A stretch of 64,000 bases of DNA. Origin: Basidiobolus meristosporus CBS 931.73. Taxonomy: Eukaryota > Basidiobolomycota > Basidiobolomycetes > Basidiobolales > Basidiobolaceae. Position 1 is the first letter of the stretch. Each line of letters opens with the position of its first letter. The stretch lies in contig MCFE01000024.1 in the NCBI GenBank assembly GCA_002104905.1, positions 62,001-126,000 on the forward strand, written 5' to 3'. Shown in pieces: positions 12,120-23,626 of this stretch. Below the pieces are notes generated by a model. That model had not been told where the DNA came from, did no database searches, and saw nothing but the letters and a program-made list of their open reading frames with translations. A program made the translations under genes and the position numbers.

Positions 12120-13518
12120 CATACCACATACTTACATGCACCCAGCTGAGGAAAGGCATCGGCTCAATATAGGGTGATATTGAGAGCTGGGCAGTAAGGT
12201 GGGATTCCACGGGGCTATTCACTCATTATGTTCAGATTCATAGATTTCTATTTGCAAATCTAATGGCAATGGCAATGATTACAGTACACGCTACTTGCGT
12301 GTGGTATGCTTTAGTTTGATGCATAGGGGAGTACTCAGATAACTGCACTGAAACCATACTACATTTTCATCTGATAAATTCACTCTTTTGTGATGATCAC
12401 TATTCTCCATGTTATTGCATTGTCTGAATATGAATATACACAATACCCTTTTCTCAGTACACATTTTGTGATTGTGATAACTGCTCATCTAAGCACCTAA
12501 TTATTCATATTGTCCCTGGGTCAATAAGTTGGGACTAAATTTGTGCTTGTTATCAATCATTGTGATATAATCGCAAGATTCAAGGTGCCCCAAACCTTGC
12601 ACATAGATACTTATTGTTGATTTGAGAATACAAAGCGTACGAGTACTTTTATCCGAATATCCAACAAGTGGCAACACACTTACGTCAATTATTCTCAATT
12701 CACCCTCAAGTCCCAATCAACAACGGGGCGTTTCCACCTGTTGGATTACCGAGCAAAGCCAAGAATTTACACTCTCGTAAAACATCATAAAAATAACTGC
12801 AAGAATGGTTAGGGAGGTTATATGGAGGGATGGATACAATTCCTGACCTATTCCTTTTTCACAATTCCAAAGAATTGATGGAGATCTTTGGGAGTGTCTT
12901 CACAATCACAAAATTTTGAAATTAATTGGAGGGGGGGGTTTCTTATCAATATCAAGTATGAAATCATAATATATGAATAATTAGGGTGCAATTCGAGTGT
13001 ATTCATCCATAGAGAAAATCCAATTTTACTACTTATGAGGGAGATGTAGCTTTTGTCGTATAATATGCCAGATTCCAGGATTTAGAGTTGTGGCTGTAAC
13101 CCAAGTCCATATCAAGTCTGATGTCTATGATTCCGGTTTAAATCTCCATATATAGCCTATAGCTCTGGTAGATCATTCACAACCAGCTCACAACAAGAAG
13201 TGGTGTGCTTTTGTCATATCCAGATGCGAAATCATAGGGAATATGTGACGACTAACCTTCAATGGATTATGCTACTGCATCCTGTAGCATGGGTTCGAAA
13301 CTAACTATATTCCCACCATAGAAGTACGTAGATCGGCATTGCTAAAGAGTCCAATGGATGAGAGCATACTTGTCCAGGTTAGCGATTGGTATTCTCCCAG
13401 GCGCATTGTTGTACCGTAGAATGTTAGAAATGTTCAGTATCACCATGCAGGAAACAAAAAACGGTAACCGTAAGATGAGATAATTCTCATACAAAATGAA
13501 CCAACCTCAACCAGTCAC

Positions 13519-13527
13519 TATATATAT
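13519..13527 (+). promoter_or_regulatory. TATA-like element of the aminopeptidase gene
   Basis: TATATATAT lies about 36-44 bp before the ATG at 13563, at a spacing that fits a short leader. Confidence 0.5.
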
Positions 13528-13562
13528 TCAGTGGTGCCTTTGAGAGGCTCAGCAATCTCAAC

Positions 13563-14993
13563 ATGCAATTGAAAATAAGCCTTACCCTCATCGCCTTGGC
13601 ATTGTCCGCATTGGTGGATGCTAAGCAGGAATCCGAATGGCTACAGCGTAAAATCACCACTGAGGGCCTTCTACGCCACACCAAGAATTTCGAACGCTTT
13701 TCCAAAGCCTATAAGGGCACCAGAGTTTTCTCCACCCCTGGCCATAAGCTAACCTTGAGTTATCTCGAGAGAAACCTCAAGCGTGCTGGTTTCAATGTTT
13801 ACCGCCATCCATTCGTAGAGACCTACTCCGAGACCATATTTTCCAAAGCATCCGCCAGTGCTAAGGGTGCCGATGTGGCTTTTCCTGTCTTTGGTTTGGC
13901 CTATACTAAATCAACCCCGAAGAGGGGCTTGAAGGCTGAGGTGGTGCACATCCCTAACAAAGTAGGCACCAATATTTCCTTTGGTTGTGAGGCCGGCGAC
14001 TTTGAAGGGGTTGATGTCAAAGGAAAGATAGCTCTAATTAAACGTGGGGAGTGTACGCCCAACTTGAAGTCTATCAATGCAGCCAAGGCAGGAGCGGTAG
14101 CAGCACTAGTTTATAACGATGCTGATCAAGAGTACCGCGGCCGCCTCGGTCTTACTGAGACATCCACACTGGTGACTGGCGGAATCAGCAAGTCTTCAGG
14201 AGAGAAGCTGGTTGAATTATTGAAGCAAGGGCCAGTCAAATTGGATCTTACCATCATCGAGAAAGTGGAGAACCGCACCACTCACAATATCATTGCAGAA
14301 ACCAGGGGCGGTGATCCGAATCACGTCGTTTTCCTTGGCGCACACAGTGACTCCGTGTGGGCCGGTCCGGGAATTAATGATAATGGATCAGGGTCGGCCG
14401 CGTTACTGGAAGTGGCCTTGAACTTCGGTCGCAATTTCAAGCCCAAGAACAAACTGAGATTCGGCTGGTTCTCGGCCGAAGAGTACGGCCTGCTCGGCTC
14501 AAAGGCGTATGTCAACTCGCTTAGTGAACAGGAACGTAAAAAGATCACCCTAATGCTAAACTTTGACATGATCGCCAGTCCCAACTACATCCTTCGCATT
14601 TACAATCAGAATGCCGACGGAGGGCCAAGTCCACCAGGTACCGAAGTGATCACCAAGGACTTCGAAGTCGACTTCAAATCCAAGAATATCCCCTATCTAA
14701 GCGTTCCTTTCGCATATTCTGGCTCGGACATCGGGCCGTTTGCTGCCGCTGGCATCCCGGCTGGTGGATTAAGCACAGGAGCTGGCGGAATCAAGTCTGA
14801 AGCAGAGCAAAAGATTTTTGGTGGAGTAGCTGGCAAGCAATGGGACTGGTGCTACCATCTTGAGTGTGATACCAACAAGAACCTGAATACCAAGGCCTTC
14901 TTGATCAACGCTAAAAGTATTGCTGATGCAGCTTACAGATATTCGCAAAACGTCACTGAGGTGGTCAAGGCTAGCGGACGTTCGGCAGAATAG
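13563..14993 (+). CDS. APE3: Aminopeptidase Y-like M28 zinc peptidase with PA domain
   Basis: A single exon of 476 aa. Residues 1-20 (MQLKISLTLIALALSALVDA) are a typical signal peptide, so the protein enters the secretory or vacuolar route. A protease-associated (PA) domain spans about 110-220 (GCEAGDFEGVDVKGKIALI). The M28 catalytic domain spans about 235-450. Visible ligands and catalytic residues are the His of GAHSDSV, the Asp of INDNGSG, the Glu pair of FSAEEYG, the Asp of NFDM and the late His in CYHLECD. Length and order match fungal aminopeptidase Y (yeast Ape3), a vacuolar enzyme that removes N-terminal residues from peptides. Several Asn-X-Ser/Thr sites suggest glycosylation. A secreted leucine aminopeptidase is the alternative, because this family includes both locations. 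Confidence 0.93.
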   Translation: MQLKISLTLIALALSALVDAKQESEWLQRKITTEGLLRHTKNFERFSKAYKGTRVFSTPGHKLTLSYLERNLKRAGFNVYRHPFVETYSETIFSKASASAKGADVAFPVFGLAYTKSTPKRGLKAEVVHIPNKVGTNISFGCEAGDFEGVDVKGKIALIKRGECTPNLKSINAAKAGAVAALVYNDADQEYRGRLGLTETSTLVTGGISKSSGEKLVELLKQGPVKLDLTIIEKVENRTTHNIIAETRGGDPNHVVFLGAHSDSVWAGPGINDNGSGSAALLEVALNFGRNFKPKNKLRFGWFSAEEYGLLGSKAYVNSLSEQERKKITLMLNFDMIASPNYILRIYNQNADGGPSPPGTEVITKDFEVDFKSKNIPYLSVPFAYSGSDIGPFAAAGIPAGGLSTGAGGIKSEAEQKIFGGVAGKQWDWCYHLECDTNKNLNTKAFLINAKSIADAAYRYSQNVTEVVKASGRSAE

Positions 14994-15623
14994 AGGACAT
15001 TATACGAATGCCACAGAACATCTATAATTCCATAGAGTAGGATAGATGCTAGTGGGAGAAATAAAATTTCTTAATTAATCTTAGTTCTGTGCAACCGTGT
15101 CTGTAACAGGGATTGGGATTGAAATGTCCTGGGTCATGCGTAGGTCACTGATTAGGCACTCTCAAAGTGCTACAGACACTTGACTGTGTGCAATGTCTAT
15201 GTCCAACGAGTGTAGCAGTCATTTGTTCTCCCCAGAATTACAATTGGAACGGGGCTCGTGTGTTACAGAGTTGGATTACGTCAATGTGGCGTTTGCTTCA
15301 AATTTACTGAGCGAATATCTCGAATGGATCTTCTATGTGCCAAGTGCTTGTCATTTATCACACACACCTTGTTCTTGTGGGTTAGATGGAGTTTTCCGGT
15401 GCAAATACTGTTTGTATGAACTTTCCAACGAAACCCATTCACACTTTTATATGATCTACTCCCTTTCAATTTCCCTTGGAACACACCCAGCTTGTCTATA
15501 GAGGACATCAAAGATTCTATATATGCGGCTAGTAGGCTACCTGGAGCAATGGTTCTGTAGTTTATCTATTTCTTAAGATGACTGAACTCCGCATAAACGT
15601 GGCAAGCGACAATTACATTTCAT
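14994..15623. other. Intergenic between two convergent genes
   Basis: 630 bp that must hold both 3' UTRs. A 102-codon open frame at 15193-15501 is present but has no motif, TATA box or family match, so I do not call it. Confidence 0.4.
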
Positions 15624-17663
15624 CTATTTTTTCTTGTCGGTAGTGTTGCTGGCGGTTGAGTTGCTGGTGTTACTGGAGGTTGCCATTGCAGATGTTTTGA
15701 AGGAAATAATGTTGATCTTCTCAGTGATTATATCACTTTCACCCAACTGGATCAAAACGTTGTCAATTAGGGATTAATTTGTGTAGATAGCGCTATACTT
15801 GGCTAACTTACTCTAATATTCCCGACGGTTTCCGCATACAAGTAATGTTTGTCAATCTCAGGATGGACCTTTTTAGCAAATTCACGCACAGTTGTGCCGG
15901 GGCGAACCATAATGCAGTCTCGGAAAGCGCCACCCTGTTTACCCGGCCTAATGACTAACATCAGCCAAGGATCCACCCGATTCTAGAAGATCTCTACTTA
16001 CTGGCCGTTGGAGAAGTTCGATAGATTTCTCACGGGATAAACTGGAATCACTCCTAAGGTCTCAACCGCCCGAGTGATGACTTCCTCGACACCAGTGGAG
16101 CCATATCGGAACAGCACAAGATCTAAACAGCCCATGCTTAGTACCCTGCCGATTTACTCTACCTACATCCAAGTCGTACCTTGAATCTTTTCTAAACGGC
16201 TTGAGTGGAAATAAATGGATTAGTACCTGGCGTATGCCAATGCTCATGGGGTACATACCTCTGGATCTTCTCATCTAATGGCTTCAGTCCGGAATCAGGC
16301 TAACGCAAAATTTAGCGAGTTGTCAAGGGCTGAGTTGGTGACCAAAAGACATACGTCATCCTCCAGAGTAAGGTACTCATCGGTCCCTTCCTTGTATTTG
16401 ATATATCCCTGCTTGTCCATTTTACGGAGGAAGCATTCGGAAAGCGCGCTGGTGAGAACCAAACGGTCCTAGGACTGGAGGATCAGCAAATGCAACTGCT
16501 GGCTGTACTGATGGACTTACCTCATCGTATTTACGCATGATCTTGGCAATGTTTTTGTCCGAATCGGGAAGATCGATTTTGTTCAATGCAACAATAGTTG
16601 GGAAACGCACATCCAAGAAGGCGTCGACCACCTTGTGTAGTGTGTCCTCGTCCCAAGTCTCAAGCGGATCTTTCAACCCAGACTTGTCCATGAACTTCGC
16701 GACAATCGATTGGGTGGCACCGTAACCTTGGAGGGGGGGGTGAGAGACTGAGGAACGAAGAAATTGATGAGATTGATCCATACCACTGAACTGGTTATGA
16801 AGAGTTTCGACTACGCTAGATTCTGTATAGGATTTAGTGCACATTCAAATCGCTTGGCTTCCGTCGACCATAATAAATACATACTGGTAGCTGTGTGGCG
16901 GCGTACAATGCCAGACCATTTCTTGTTCAAATTGTTGAAAATCCACCTGTACAATAAATGATGAATTAGACCACTTATCCGTACTAAGCTATGGCTAAAG
17001 ATTAGCAACTGACTCATGAACCTCCCCATGTAGCCAATCGATGTCGTTAATGGGGTTGTATCCAGTAGTTTCTTTTCCGCCCTCATCGGTTGTTCCACTG
17101 ACATCAACTACATGAACTAATACATCAGCAGAACGAAGATCATCCAAGAATTGATTTCCAAGGCCCTGTAGAGAAATATTTAGAAATAATTCTCTCGGCA
17201 AGTACTCGCAAGGGTATCTCCTATTTACCTGCCCGTGTGAAGCACCAGGCACTAAACCGGCTACATCCATAATGCTAATAGGAACGTATCTGGTTCCATC
17301 GATGCATCGGCCTGGATAACAGTTATAAGAAGGTTGTTACACTACAGAAAGAATTGGGGAACGAAGATCCGTACCATAGCGCGGCTGACAAACACTTTGT
17401 TTTCCGTATTTGACGCAAGGACATTGGATTGGATAATAGGCAACACCATGATTGGGTCGGATGGTGGTGAAAGGATAATTTCCAACCTTAGCTACGGCAT
17501 CGGTTACTTCGTAGCAAAAAGAAGTTTAGTGAGACTGCTAACTCAAAAACAGCAATGTAAAGCCGAGGATGATTTCGATATAAAAGACTTTACCAGCATT
17601 CAGAAAAGAGGATTTCCCTGCTGAGGGTTTGCCAACACAAGCAAGTACAAAGTCCGAAGACAT
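15624..17663 (-). CDS. YchF/Obg-type GTPase, Ygr210 subfamily, with TGS domain
   Basis: Thirteen exons: 17663..17594, 17506..17375, 17311..17229, 17165..17014, 16946..16885, 16810..16784, 16726..16521, 16468..16355, 16299..16259, 16199..16180, 16122..16002, 15947..15812, 15746..15624. All are GT-AG and in frame, giving 428 aa. The joined frame shows P-loop GKPSAGKSS, switch [10 protein letters not shown] followed by [11 protein letters not shown], the NKID specificity motif, the block [17 protein letters not shown], and a C-terminal TGS domain ([14 protein letters not shown]). This matches the Ygr210c branch of the YchF/Obg family, about 410 aa in yeast. These GTPases are linked to ribosomes or translation, but the precise role of this branch is unsettled. 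The 27-nt and 20-nt exons are needed to keep conserved sequence intact. It is divergent from the Prm10-like gene at 18203. Confidence 0.9.
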
Positions 17664-18202
17664 GATAGTTATCTATATGCTAGTTACCAAACTAACAACT
17701 GTTCCGAAGTGTCCCAAGGAAACTCATAAAGCAACCTTCAGTATTGAAAAAAAAGTGATCTCAAAGTTAAGCAAAAAGATAGATATGCTATGCAAAGTGA
17801 GTTTGTTTCTTGCATAAGCTATTCCCCAATCCCCGGAAATCTAAGTTAGTTCCATCCCCAATATACCCACATCGTGACTATCATATGCTGTCCTATTGTC
17901 CCATGCTCACAGCACCAGGAATGAATGGTTCTGATCTGGTGGAGATAAGAAATATTAGCCAACATGGTGTGTCAATCTACATAATTGCTGTGCAACATTT
18001 CTGCTAATTTTAGTAATTTATTATATTTGCAATACTATCAAGGTGTACAGTCCCTTAATAGTTTCAATAGAAATATCTTTCTTTGCCTGGGTCATGGAGG
18101 CCTGGACGAGCATTAATTTGACTTTTTTACCCCAGACTGGGCTCAGCTTACTTATCCTCTTCCTCCACTTACTTCGTTTTTTCCCGCTTCTTTCGTTGGA
18201 GA
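17664..18202. other. Divergent promoter region
   Basis: 539 bp between the starts of the YchF-type GTPase (-) and the first Prm10-like gene (+). A pyrimidine-rich stretch precedes the ATG at 18203. No discrete site is claimed. Confidence 0.45.
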
Positions 18203-19843
18203 ATGACTGGTTTAAGATTCAGTGAACCGGCACGCGATAATGAGCACGCCCCATTACTGCCCACGGCCAGTGAAGGCAGGCGGTATACCCCTTCAGATGA
18301 TGGTATCCCCAACATGGGAAAAATCACCCCTCTGAGACGTAACAAGACAGTTATCGAGAAGAGTATCCAAGCAAACAACCTCATTGATAAATTCACACAG
18401 GCCTCCAAGGAAGGAAAGAGCTCCACTGGTGGTGTCTTGTTCAACCTTTTGAAGTTGAACGCAAAAAGAAAGGCTGCTGCCAGGGCTAAGAAGGACAAAG
18501 CTACCTCCAGCCTTGAAGGCTTACTTGACAAGGTCGACGATATCTCCGCCTCGGATGATGACTCCATCACCGAGCGCCAGTTGGAAGAAAGGGCTGAAGC
18601 AACTGCTTATATCGCAGATATCCTGCTTAAACAAGACTATCTAATCCTTTTGTCCAAGGCTATGGTGGTCTTTGGGTCCCCCGCGCATCGTCTGGAGGAC
18701 AACATGACCCGAGCTTCTGCCGCATTGAATGTACAATCCTCTTTTGCTTTCTTACCTGGAGTGATCATGATCTCATACGGAGACGAGGACACTCACACAA
18801 GTGAGACCCATATCATCAAGGTGGATCGCGGCTATAACATGTACAAATTAGACCAAGTCAACACGATATCTAAGGATGTAATCTATGGCAAAATCAAGGT
18901 CGAGGACGCCTATGAATCCTTGGAGAAGGTTATGGACTCCAAAGAGCTGTTCCCTTGGTGGTGCGATGTGATGGTGTTCGGAGTCTCCTCCTTCCTTATC
19001 GCCCCACTAGCGTTTCAAGGTGGATGGAGCGAAGCTGTTGCTAGTGGAATCCTCGGCACAATAGTCGGAATCCTCAACCGGTGCTCACAAAAACTCTTCA
19101 ATTACGCCAATGTGTTCGAGATCTCTGCCGCAGTGTTGACCTCAATGGTTGCGACTCATCTTCGCTATGATATCTGCTACCAGTCAGTTATCATGTCTTC
19201 TGTTTCAATGTTGCTACCAGGGTTGGGCCTCACAACCTCTGTAATGGAGCTGGCCTCCCGCAATTTGATTTCTGGAGTGGTGCGCCTGGTTTACGCTCTG
19301 GTGATGGCCTTCATGTTAGGTTTTGGACTGTCATTCGGGTCGCAAATGCTGATGTTTGCCGACAGCGATAAGGACGATATCAAGCCTAAGGAATGTCACG
19401 GAATTCCTGAATACTGGACCTTCATCCTGTTGCCAGTGATCTCAATTTTCTACTGCATCAATCTCCAAGCACACCCACGCCAATGGCCAATGATGGTGAT
19501 TTTATCCTGCACCGGGTTTGCCATCTCCCAATACTCGTCGCAATTCCTAAATGCCACCACCTCTGCTGCCTTCTCTTCCTTCTGTCTTGGTCTCTTTGGT
19601 AACCTTTACTCCCGCATTACCCATGCTCCAGGGTTCGCCGCCACCTTATGCGGAATCATGCTGCTCGTTCCAGGGGGTTTGGGGGTCCGTGCGGTTTACG
19701 AAGCCTTTGGGGAGGAAGGAAATGGAACCGCCCTTGCCTTTGAGATGATTGTGATTGCCTTGAGTATATCTGTTGGTCTGTTCGTCAGCACCTTGCTGGT
19801 TTATCCAACCGGCAAGAAGAGAACAGCACTACTCACATTCTAA
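18203..19843 (+). CDS. Prm10/ThrE-like multispanning membrane protein (DUF1212), copy 1
   Basis: A single exon of 546 aa. Residues 1 to about 130 are hydrophilic and cytosol-like, with a motif shared with copy 2 (PLRRNKTVIEKSI). Residues about 135-300 carry the DUF1212/ThrE N-terminal domain (LLKQDYLILLSKAMVVFGSPA, and a DEDTHTSETHIIKVDRGYNM stretch). The remainder holds about ten hydrophobic segments, including a ThrE_2-type half ending in GLFVSTLLVYPTG. Bacterial ThrE exports threonine and serine; yeast Prm10 is a pheromone-regulated member without a settled function. The family call is firm; substrate export is inference. A paralogue lies about 2 kb downstream in the opposite direction (21899-23626). 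Confidence 0.9.
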   Translation: MTGLRFSEPARDNEHAPLLPTASEGRRYTPSDDGIPNMGKITPLRRNKTVIEKSIQANNLIDKFTQASKEGKSSTGGVLFNLLKLNAKRKAAARAKKDKATSSLEGLLDKVDDISASDDDSITERQLEERAEATAYIADILLKQDYLILLSKAMVVFGSPAHRLEDNMTRASAALNVQSSFAFLPGVIMISYGDEDTHTSETHIIKVDRGYNMYKLDQVNTISKDVIYGKIKVEDAYESLEKVMDSKELFPWWCDVMVFGVSSFLIAPLAFQGGWSEAVASGILGTIVGILNRCSQKLFNYANVFEISAAVLTSMVATHLRYDICYQSVIMSSVSMLLPGLGLTTSVMELASRNLISGVVRLVYALVMAFMLGFGLSFGSQMLMFADSDKDDIKPKECHGIPEYWTFILLPVISIFYCINLQAHPRQWPMMVILSCTGFAISQYSSQFLNATTSAAFSSFCLGLFGNLYSRITHAPGFAATLCGIMLLVPGGLGVRAVYEAFGEEGNGTALAFEMIVIALSISVGLFVSTLLVYPTGKKRTALLTF

Positions 19844-21898
19844 GTACTTTCCCCTGATACCAGCTATGCATATATAATCACCATATCTATAGGTTTGACG
19901 TATCAATCTCTGTTTAGGAACATCTAAATAAACCGACATCGTCCAATGCATGTACTGCTCTATATACAATCTGCCTAGAGGATGGCATATGTTTTAGAGA
20001 TATGGCGATAGAATGGATTTTTTTTTGCACTGGCCAGTTTTTCGAACTTTGACAAAATACCCTACTGGAAACGTAATTTCTTGGTTTCTTGAAGCAAGGT
20101 TTTAGAATGAATTTTGTCTTTGGGTGGATATGATGGCACTAGCTAACTACAGGATCACCGAAACCTAAACCCCTAATGATAATTCTGATTTTTTTACGGG
20201 TTTTTGGCATTCCAACTACATCTGTCATGACGCTGTTCCAATTTGAATTAATAGAGTCCTTAGCTATTTCTTTCAATCAGTGAAGACCTTGAAGTTATCG
20301 AAATTTTCAAACTCGCCCAAAAGACCCCCAAAATTTGTACACCACTTTCTGGGACACTTCTCGAAACATTCTTATCATTAGTTTTACTAAGTTCTCCAAA
20401 GAACAAATACTTTATTTGGACTCGATAAAACAACCAGTGAATATCATGCAATTCTTCTAGTTCCCCAAGTCATTTCCAATACCCCTCAGGATCCTGCAAC
20501 ACCAAAAGCCCCTAAATTTTGGATACGGTTTCTGAAAACTTCGTTAAACAATGTTATCATGAGGTTTGTCAAATACGCCTAAAAAATACGTTATTTGAAC
20601 TCAATAACCGGCAGGTAAAGTATTCTACTGCTCAGAGTCACAATACTCCCCAAAGATCTGTAACAACATCCGCATATGTAAATGGCCTACAGCAAAGATG
20701 AACGATCCTTTTAGTGCCAAATGCTTGAAATACTGAGAACAGAATATCCTATGAAAATTAACAGAGATCCAACTTTGATTAAACTCGTAGCTTTTCAAAA
20801 ATGATGATTAAGACTTCCATTTAAGCGTAAGAACACATGCAATATATAAACCCATGTATACAACATTCTTGCTACTGCTGCTACTAGCTTTCAGAGAAGT
20901 CATGAGTGATACAAAATTTATGGGAGTATCTGGGGTGGAAAGTCAGCACAAGACCATATTGAAAAGGTGTGAGCACAGTGAAAAAAATCCAGTCTTGGAA
21001 TTTATGATAGGGATATAATAATGACCACATGATAAAATTGAATAAATTTATGCAATATATGCCAATTAGTCTCCAGGACAGTATATTGTGGAATGTTTGA
21101 AGACTGGGAGCAAGGGGTAGGCGTTTGTACGACCTGTCAGGATTTCCGCGACCCCTTCCAAGAAAAGTCTCCATTTCTTGGATATTTGGTGAACAAAAGG
21201 ATGATTTGCGAGTTCACGGGATAACCTGTTCGGAGTTGGAACTAGGATACTAGTGACAACCGGTTTAGTGAGAAAAGGGGAGATTGAAGTTTGGTATATA
21301 GAACCGAATGGTATCCAGTTTAGCATATCAGGCTATGCAGTTTCAGGCGGGTGTACACCAACTGGTTCAGTACTTCATTGAACAAACCCGAGATCTCACG
21401 GTCAGTAATTAAGCGATAATATCGGCCAGGCTCTAGAGAGGTATCCAATATTCATGCATGAGGTGCTGGGTGCCAAGTACTAGGTATGGCCTATACGTCT
21501 CCCGCGTGAACTGGAGGCTTTTTACTGCGGATCACTCGTATCATTACAGGATATCGGAGAAACCCGAGTCAGTGATTGAGGAAATGTTTCATACCACGCA
21601 ATCCTCTAGTGCAACCAAGTAACCATCCAAGATCTCATCAACCTTTCCAAATCCGGGATACCGATCAAATCTGGCAATAGAGGAGTGATGATCCGATATT
21701 TCAAGGGGATTTCCATTTATGGCAAGATAAAATCACAGCTTTACTCAACTGAATCGCAGATTCTTTGAATATATATAGATACACAGCGTGTTACATGTTA
21801 GCGTGTTATATGATACATGACTAATCCACTGTCACAAATAGCGATGTCCACGAGTGGGAATAGGGTGTCGAAATCTATTTACCGGTGTTGCGAAGTTA
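19844..21898. other. Intergenic between convergent Prm10-like paralogues
   Basis: 2.05 kb, AT-rich, no supportable gene. Two stretches starting near 20309 and 20508 look like diverged direct copies about 200 bp apart (similar order of AAAAG-CCCC, AACATT/AATGTTATCAT, TTATTTG-ACTC blocks). Confidence 0.4.
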
Positions 21899-23626
21899 CT
21901 AGAACATCATCATCGCGGTTCTTCTCTTTCCAAACGGATAAACCAATAGACTAGCTACGAAGAGTCCGACGGCGATACTCATGGCTACCACGATCATCTG
22001 GAAAGCGAGGGTAGCTCCTCCACTATCGCTGACTCCTGCACTAGTGTTATCGCCACCATTGCTGAAGAGGGCAAGGAATCCCTTCACACCCATGCTACCA
22101 GGCACCAACAACATCGTGGCGCTAAGCACAGCAGCGAACCCAAACCTATGTGTGATACGGGTATAAACGTTGCCAACGAATGCGATAACAAAGGCCGAAA
22201 TAGCCGCGCTAACCTCAACCCCAAGGTGGCTTGATGTGAAGTAGCTCACAACGAACCCGATGATACATAGGGCAAGGATGGGAGGCCATTGGCGCCATGA
22301 GGCGTTCAGGTAGATGCAATAGTTTATAGCGAGAAGGGGTAAGAGCAAGAAATCCCACCAAGGATTGATCTGATGGTCGACTGGGGGCGTGATGTGGTTG
22401 TCCCATGCTTTCCAAATGGTGGACCCAATGTTCAAGCCAAAGCCAAGCATAAACGCGCTCGCCAGAGCAAACACCAGCCTCACCACCCCGGAGATCAGAT
22501 TTTTGGAACCAAGCTCAATCACCGAGGTGGTTAGCGACAAACCAGGCAAGAGTAAGGTCACGCCCGAGAGCATGACCGAGTTGAAGTTGGCTTTACTATG
22601 GAGAGCGGTGGCCACGAAGGAGCAGATGATGGACGCGGTTATCTCAAAGACGTTCGAATAGTTGAATATCTTCGTCGAAAGCAGATTTAGACTGCCAACT
22701 ACGAGACCAAGAGCTCCACTAATTAACGCATCAATCCAGTTCCCATTGAAGGCTAGTGGGCAGATGAGAAACGAGCACATGGCAAAGTTGAGGATCTGAA
22801 CCCACCAAGCATAGGTTGGTGGCTCCTCCATCATCTCTTCTAGTAGCTCATAGGCAACTTCCACATGCATCTCGCCGTAGATCACCTGACGAGAGATCTC
22901 GTACGTGCGTTCTAGTTTGTCCATGTTGTAACCTCGATCGATTTTAAGAATGTGAGTGTCACTTGTATGGGTATCTGCATCGCCAAAAGAGATGAAAGCA
23001 ACACCGGGGAGAAACGCAAAGGATGTATCAATGTCCAGAGCATTGGAAGCAAGCGACATGTTGTATTCTAATCGATGTGCTGGCGAGCCGAAAGTCACCA
23101 TGGCTTTGGAGAGGACCTGGAGATAATCTTGCTTCAATAACAGGTCAGCTATGTTTGCAGTGATCAACATTTGCTCCTCCAGAGCATAGGCAGAGAGCCC
23201 ATCATCAGCAAAACTGCTCCTATTTGAAGAAGGCAAGCTGTGATTGCTTTTAAGAAACTCCCTTGGGTTAGGTGTGGACTGGCCAGATCTGCTATGATTG
23301 CCACCTTTGATCATGCTAAGCTTTAGTAATTGAGATAAGATGCCACCGCCCGCGGACTCCGCGTCAAAACGGTTCTTGTTGGCGGTGAATTTGGCCACCA
23401 TTTCTTTGGCCTCGATATTTTTCTGGATCACTGTCTTGTTGCGTTGCAAGGGCTTGACATCCTTCTGATCGGGGATGTCAACTGAAAGCGTGGAGGCGGA
23501 GTCTTTTTCGTTGAACTCCTCCACCTGGGTTTCTGCCGAAGAGTCGGTATCATCGTCAGCTACGGCAAACATGATTCTTTTGGGCTCAGAGTTGGGCATT
23601 GTGAGGGGGGATGTAAATGAAAGCAA
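21899..23626 (-). CDS. Prm10/ThrE-like multispanning membrane protein (DUF1212), copy 2
   Basis: A single exon of 575 aa on the minus strand with the same architecture as the copy at 18203. A hydrophilic N-terminal tail holds the shared motif PLQRNKTVIQKNI, followed by a DUF1212/ThrE domain (LLKQDYLQVLSKAMVTFGSPA, then DADTHTSDTHILKIDRGYNM) and many membrane segments ending GLFVASLLVYPFG. The ATG at 23626 gives the tail MLSFTSPLTMPNSE; a second ATG ten codons in (MPNSEPKR) is closer to the first copy's start and may be used. The two copies differ most in the tail and in loops, so the duplication is old. Likely a transporter-like protein of an internal or plasma membrane; no substrate can be named. 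Confidence 0.9.
   Translation of the reverse strand: MLSFTSPLTMPNSEPKRIMFAVADDDTDSSAETQVEEFNEKDSASTLSVDIPDQKDVKPLQRNKTVIQKNIEAKEMVAKFTANKNRFDAESAGGGILSQLLKLSMIKGGNHSRSGQSTPNPREFLKSNHSLPSSNRSSFADDGLSAYALEEQMLITANIADLLLKQDYLQVLSKAMVTFGSPAHRLEYNMSLASNALDIDTSFAFLPGVAFISFGDADTHTSDTHILKIDRGYNMDKLERTYEISRQVIYGEMHVEVAYELLEEMMEEPPTYAWWVQILNFAMCSFLICPLAFNGNWIDALISGALGLVVGSLNLLSTKIFNYSNVFEITASIICSFVATALHSKANFNSVMLSGVTLLLPGLSLTTSVIELGSKNLISGVVRLVFALASAFMLGFGLNIGSTIWKAWDNHITPPVDHQINPWWDFLLLPLLAINYCIYLNASWRQWPPILALCIIGFVVSYFTSSHLGVEVSAAISAFVIAFVGNVYTRITHRFGFAAVLSATMLLVPGSMGVKGFLALFSNGGDNTSAGVSDSGGATLAFQMIVVAMSIAVGLFVASLLVYPFGKRRTAMMMF

Larger units (their letters stand above)
11280..13562. other. Intergenic, AT-rich
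   Basis: 2.3 kb with no supportable gene. It contains an (AT)n microsatellite at 12098-12119, a run of G near 12930-12940, and the promoter of the aminopeptidase gene at its right end. Confidence 0.45.

Noticed and set aside
13287-13310. GGGTTCGAAAC resembling a tRNA T-arm
   Set aside because: No matching acceptor stem, D-arm or anticodon arm around it.
13901-14584. Antisense open frames inside the aminopeptidase gene
   Set aside because: Shadows of a strongly coding sense strand with clear M28 motifs.
15193-15501. 102-codon open frame after the aminopeptidase gene
   Set aside because: No motif, promoter or family match; it lies where two 3' UTRs are expected.
20884-21326. Overlapping minus-strand open frames between the Prm10-like genes
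   Set aside because: No family resemblance and no splice pattern joining them.
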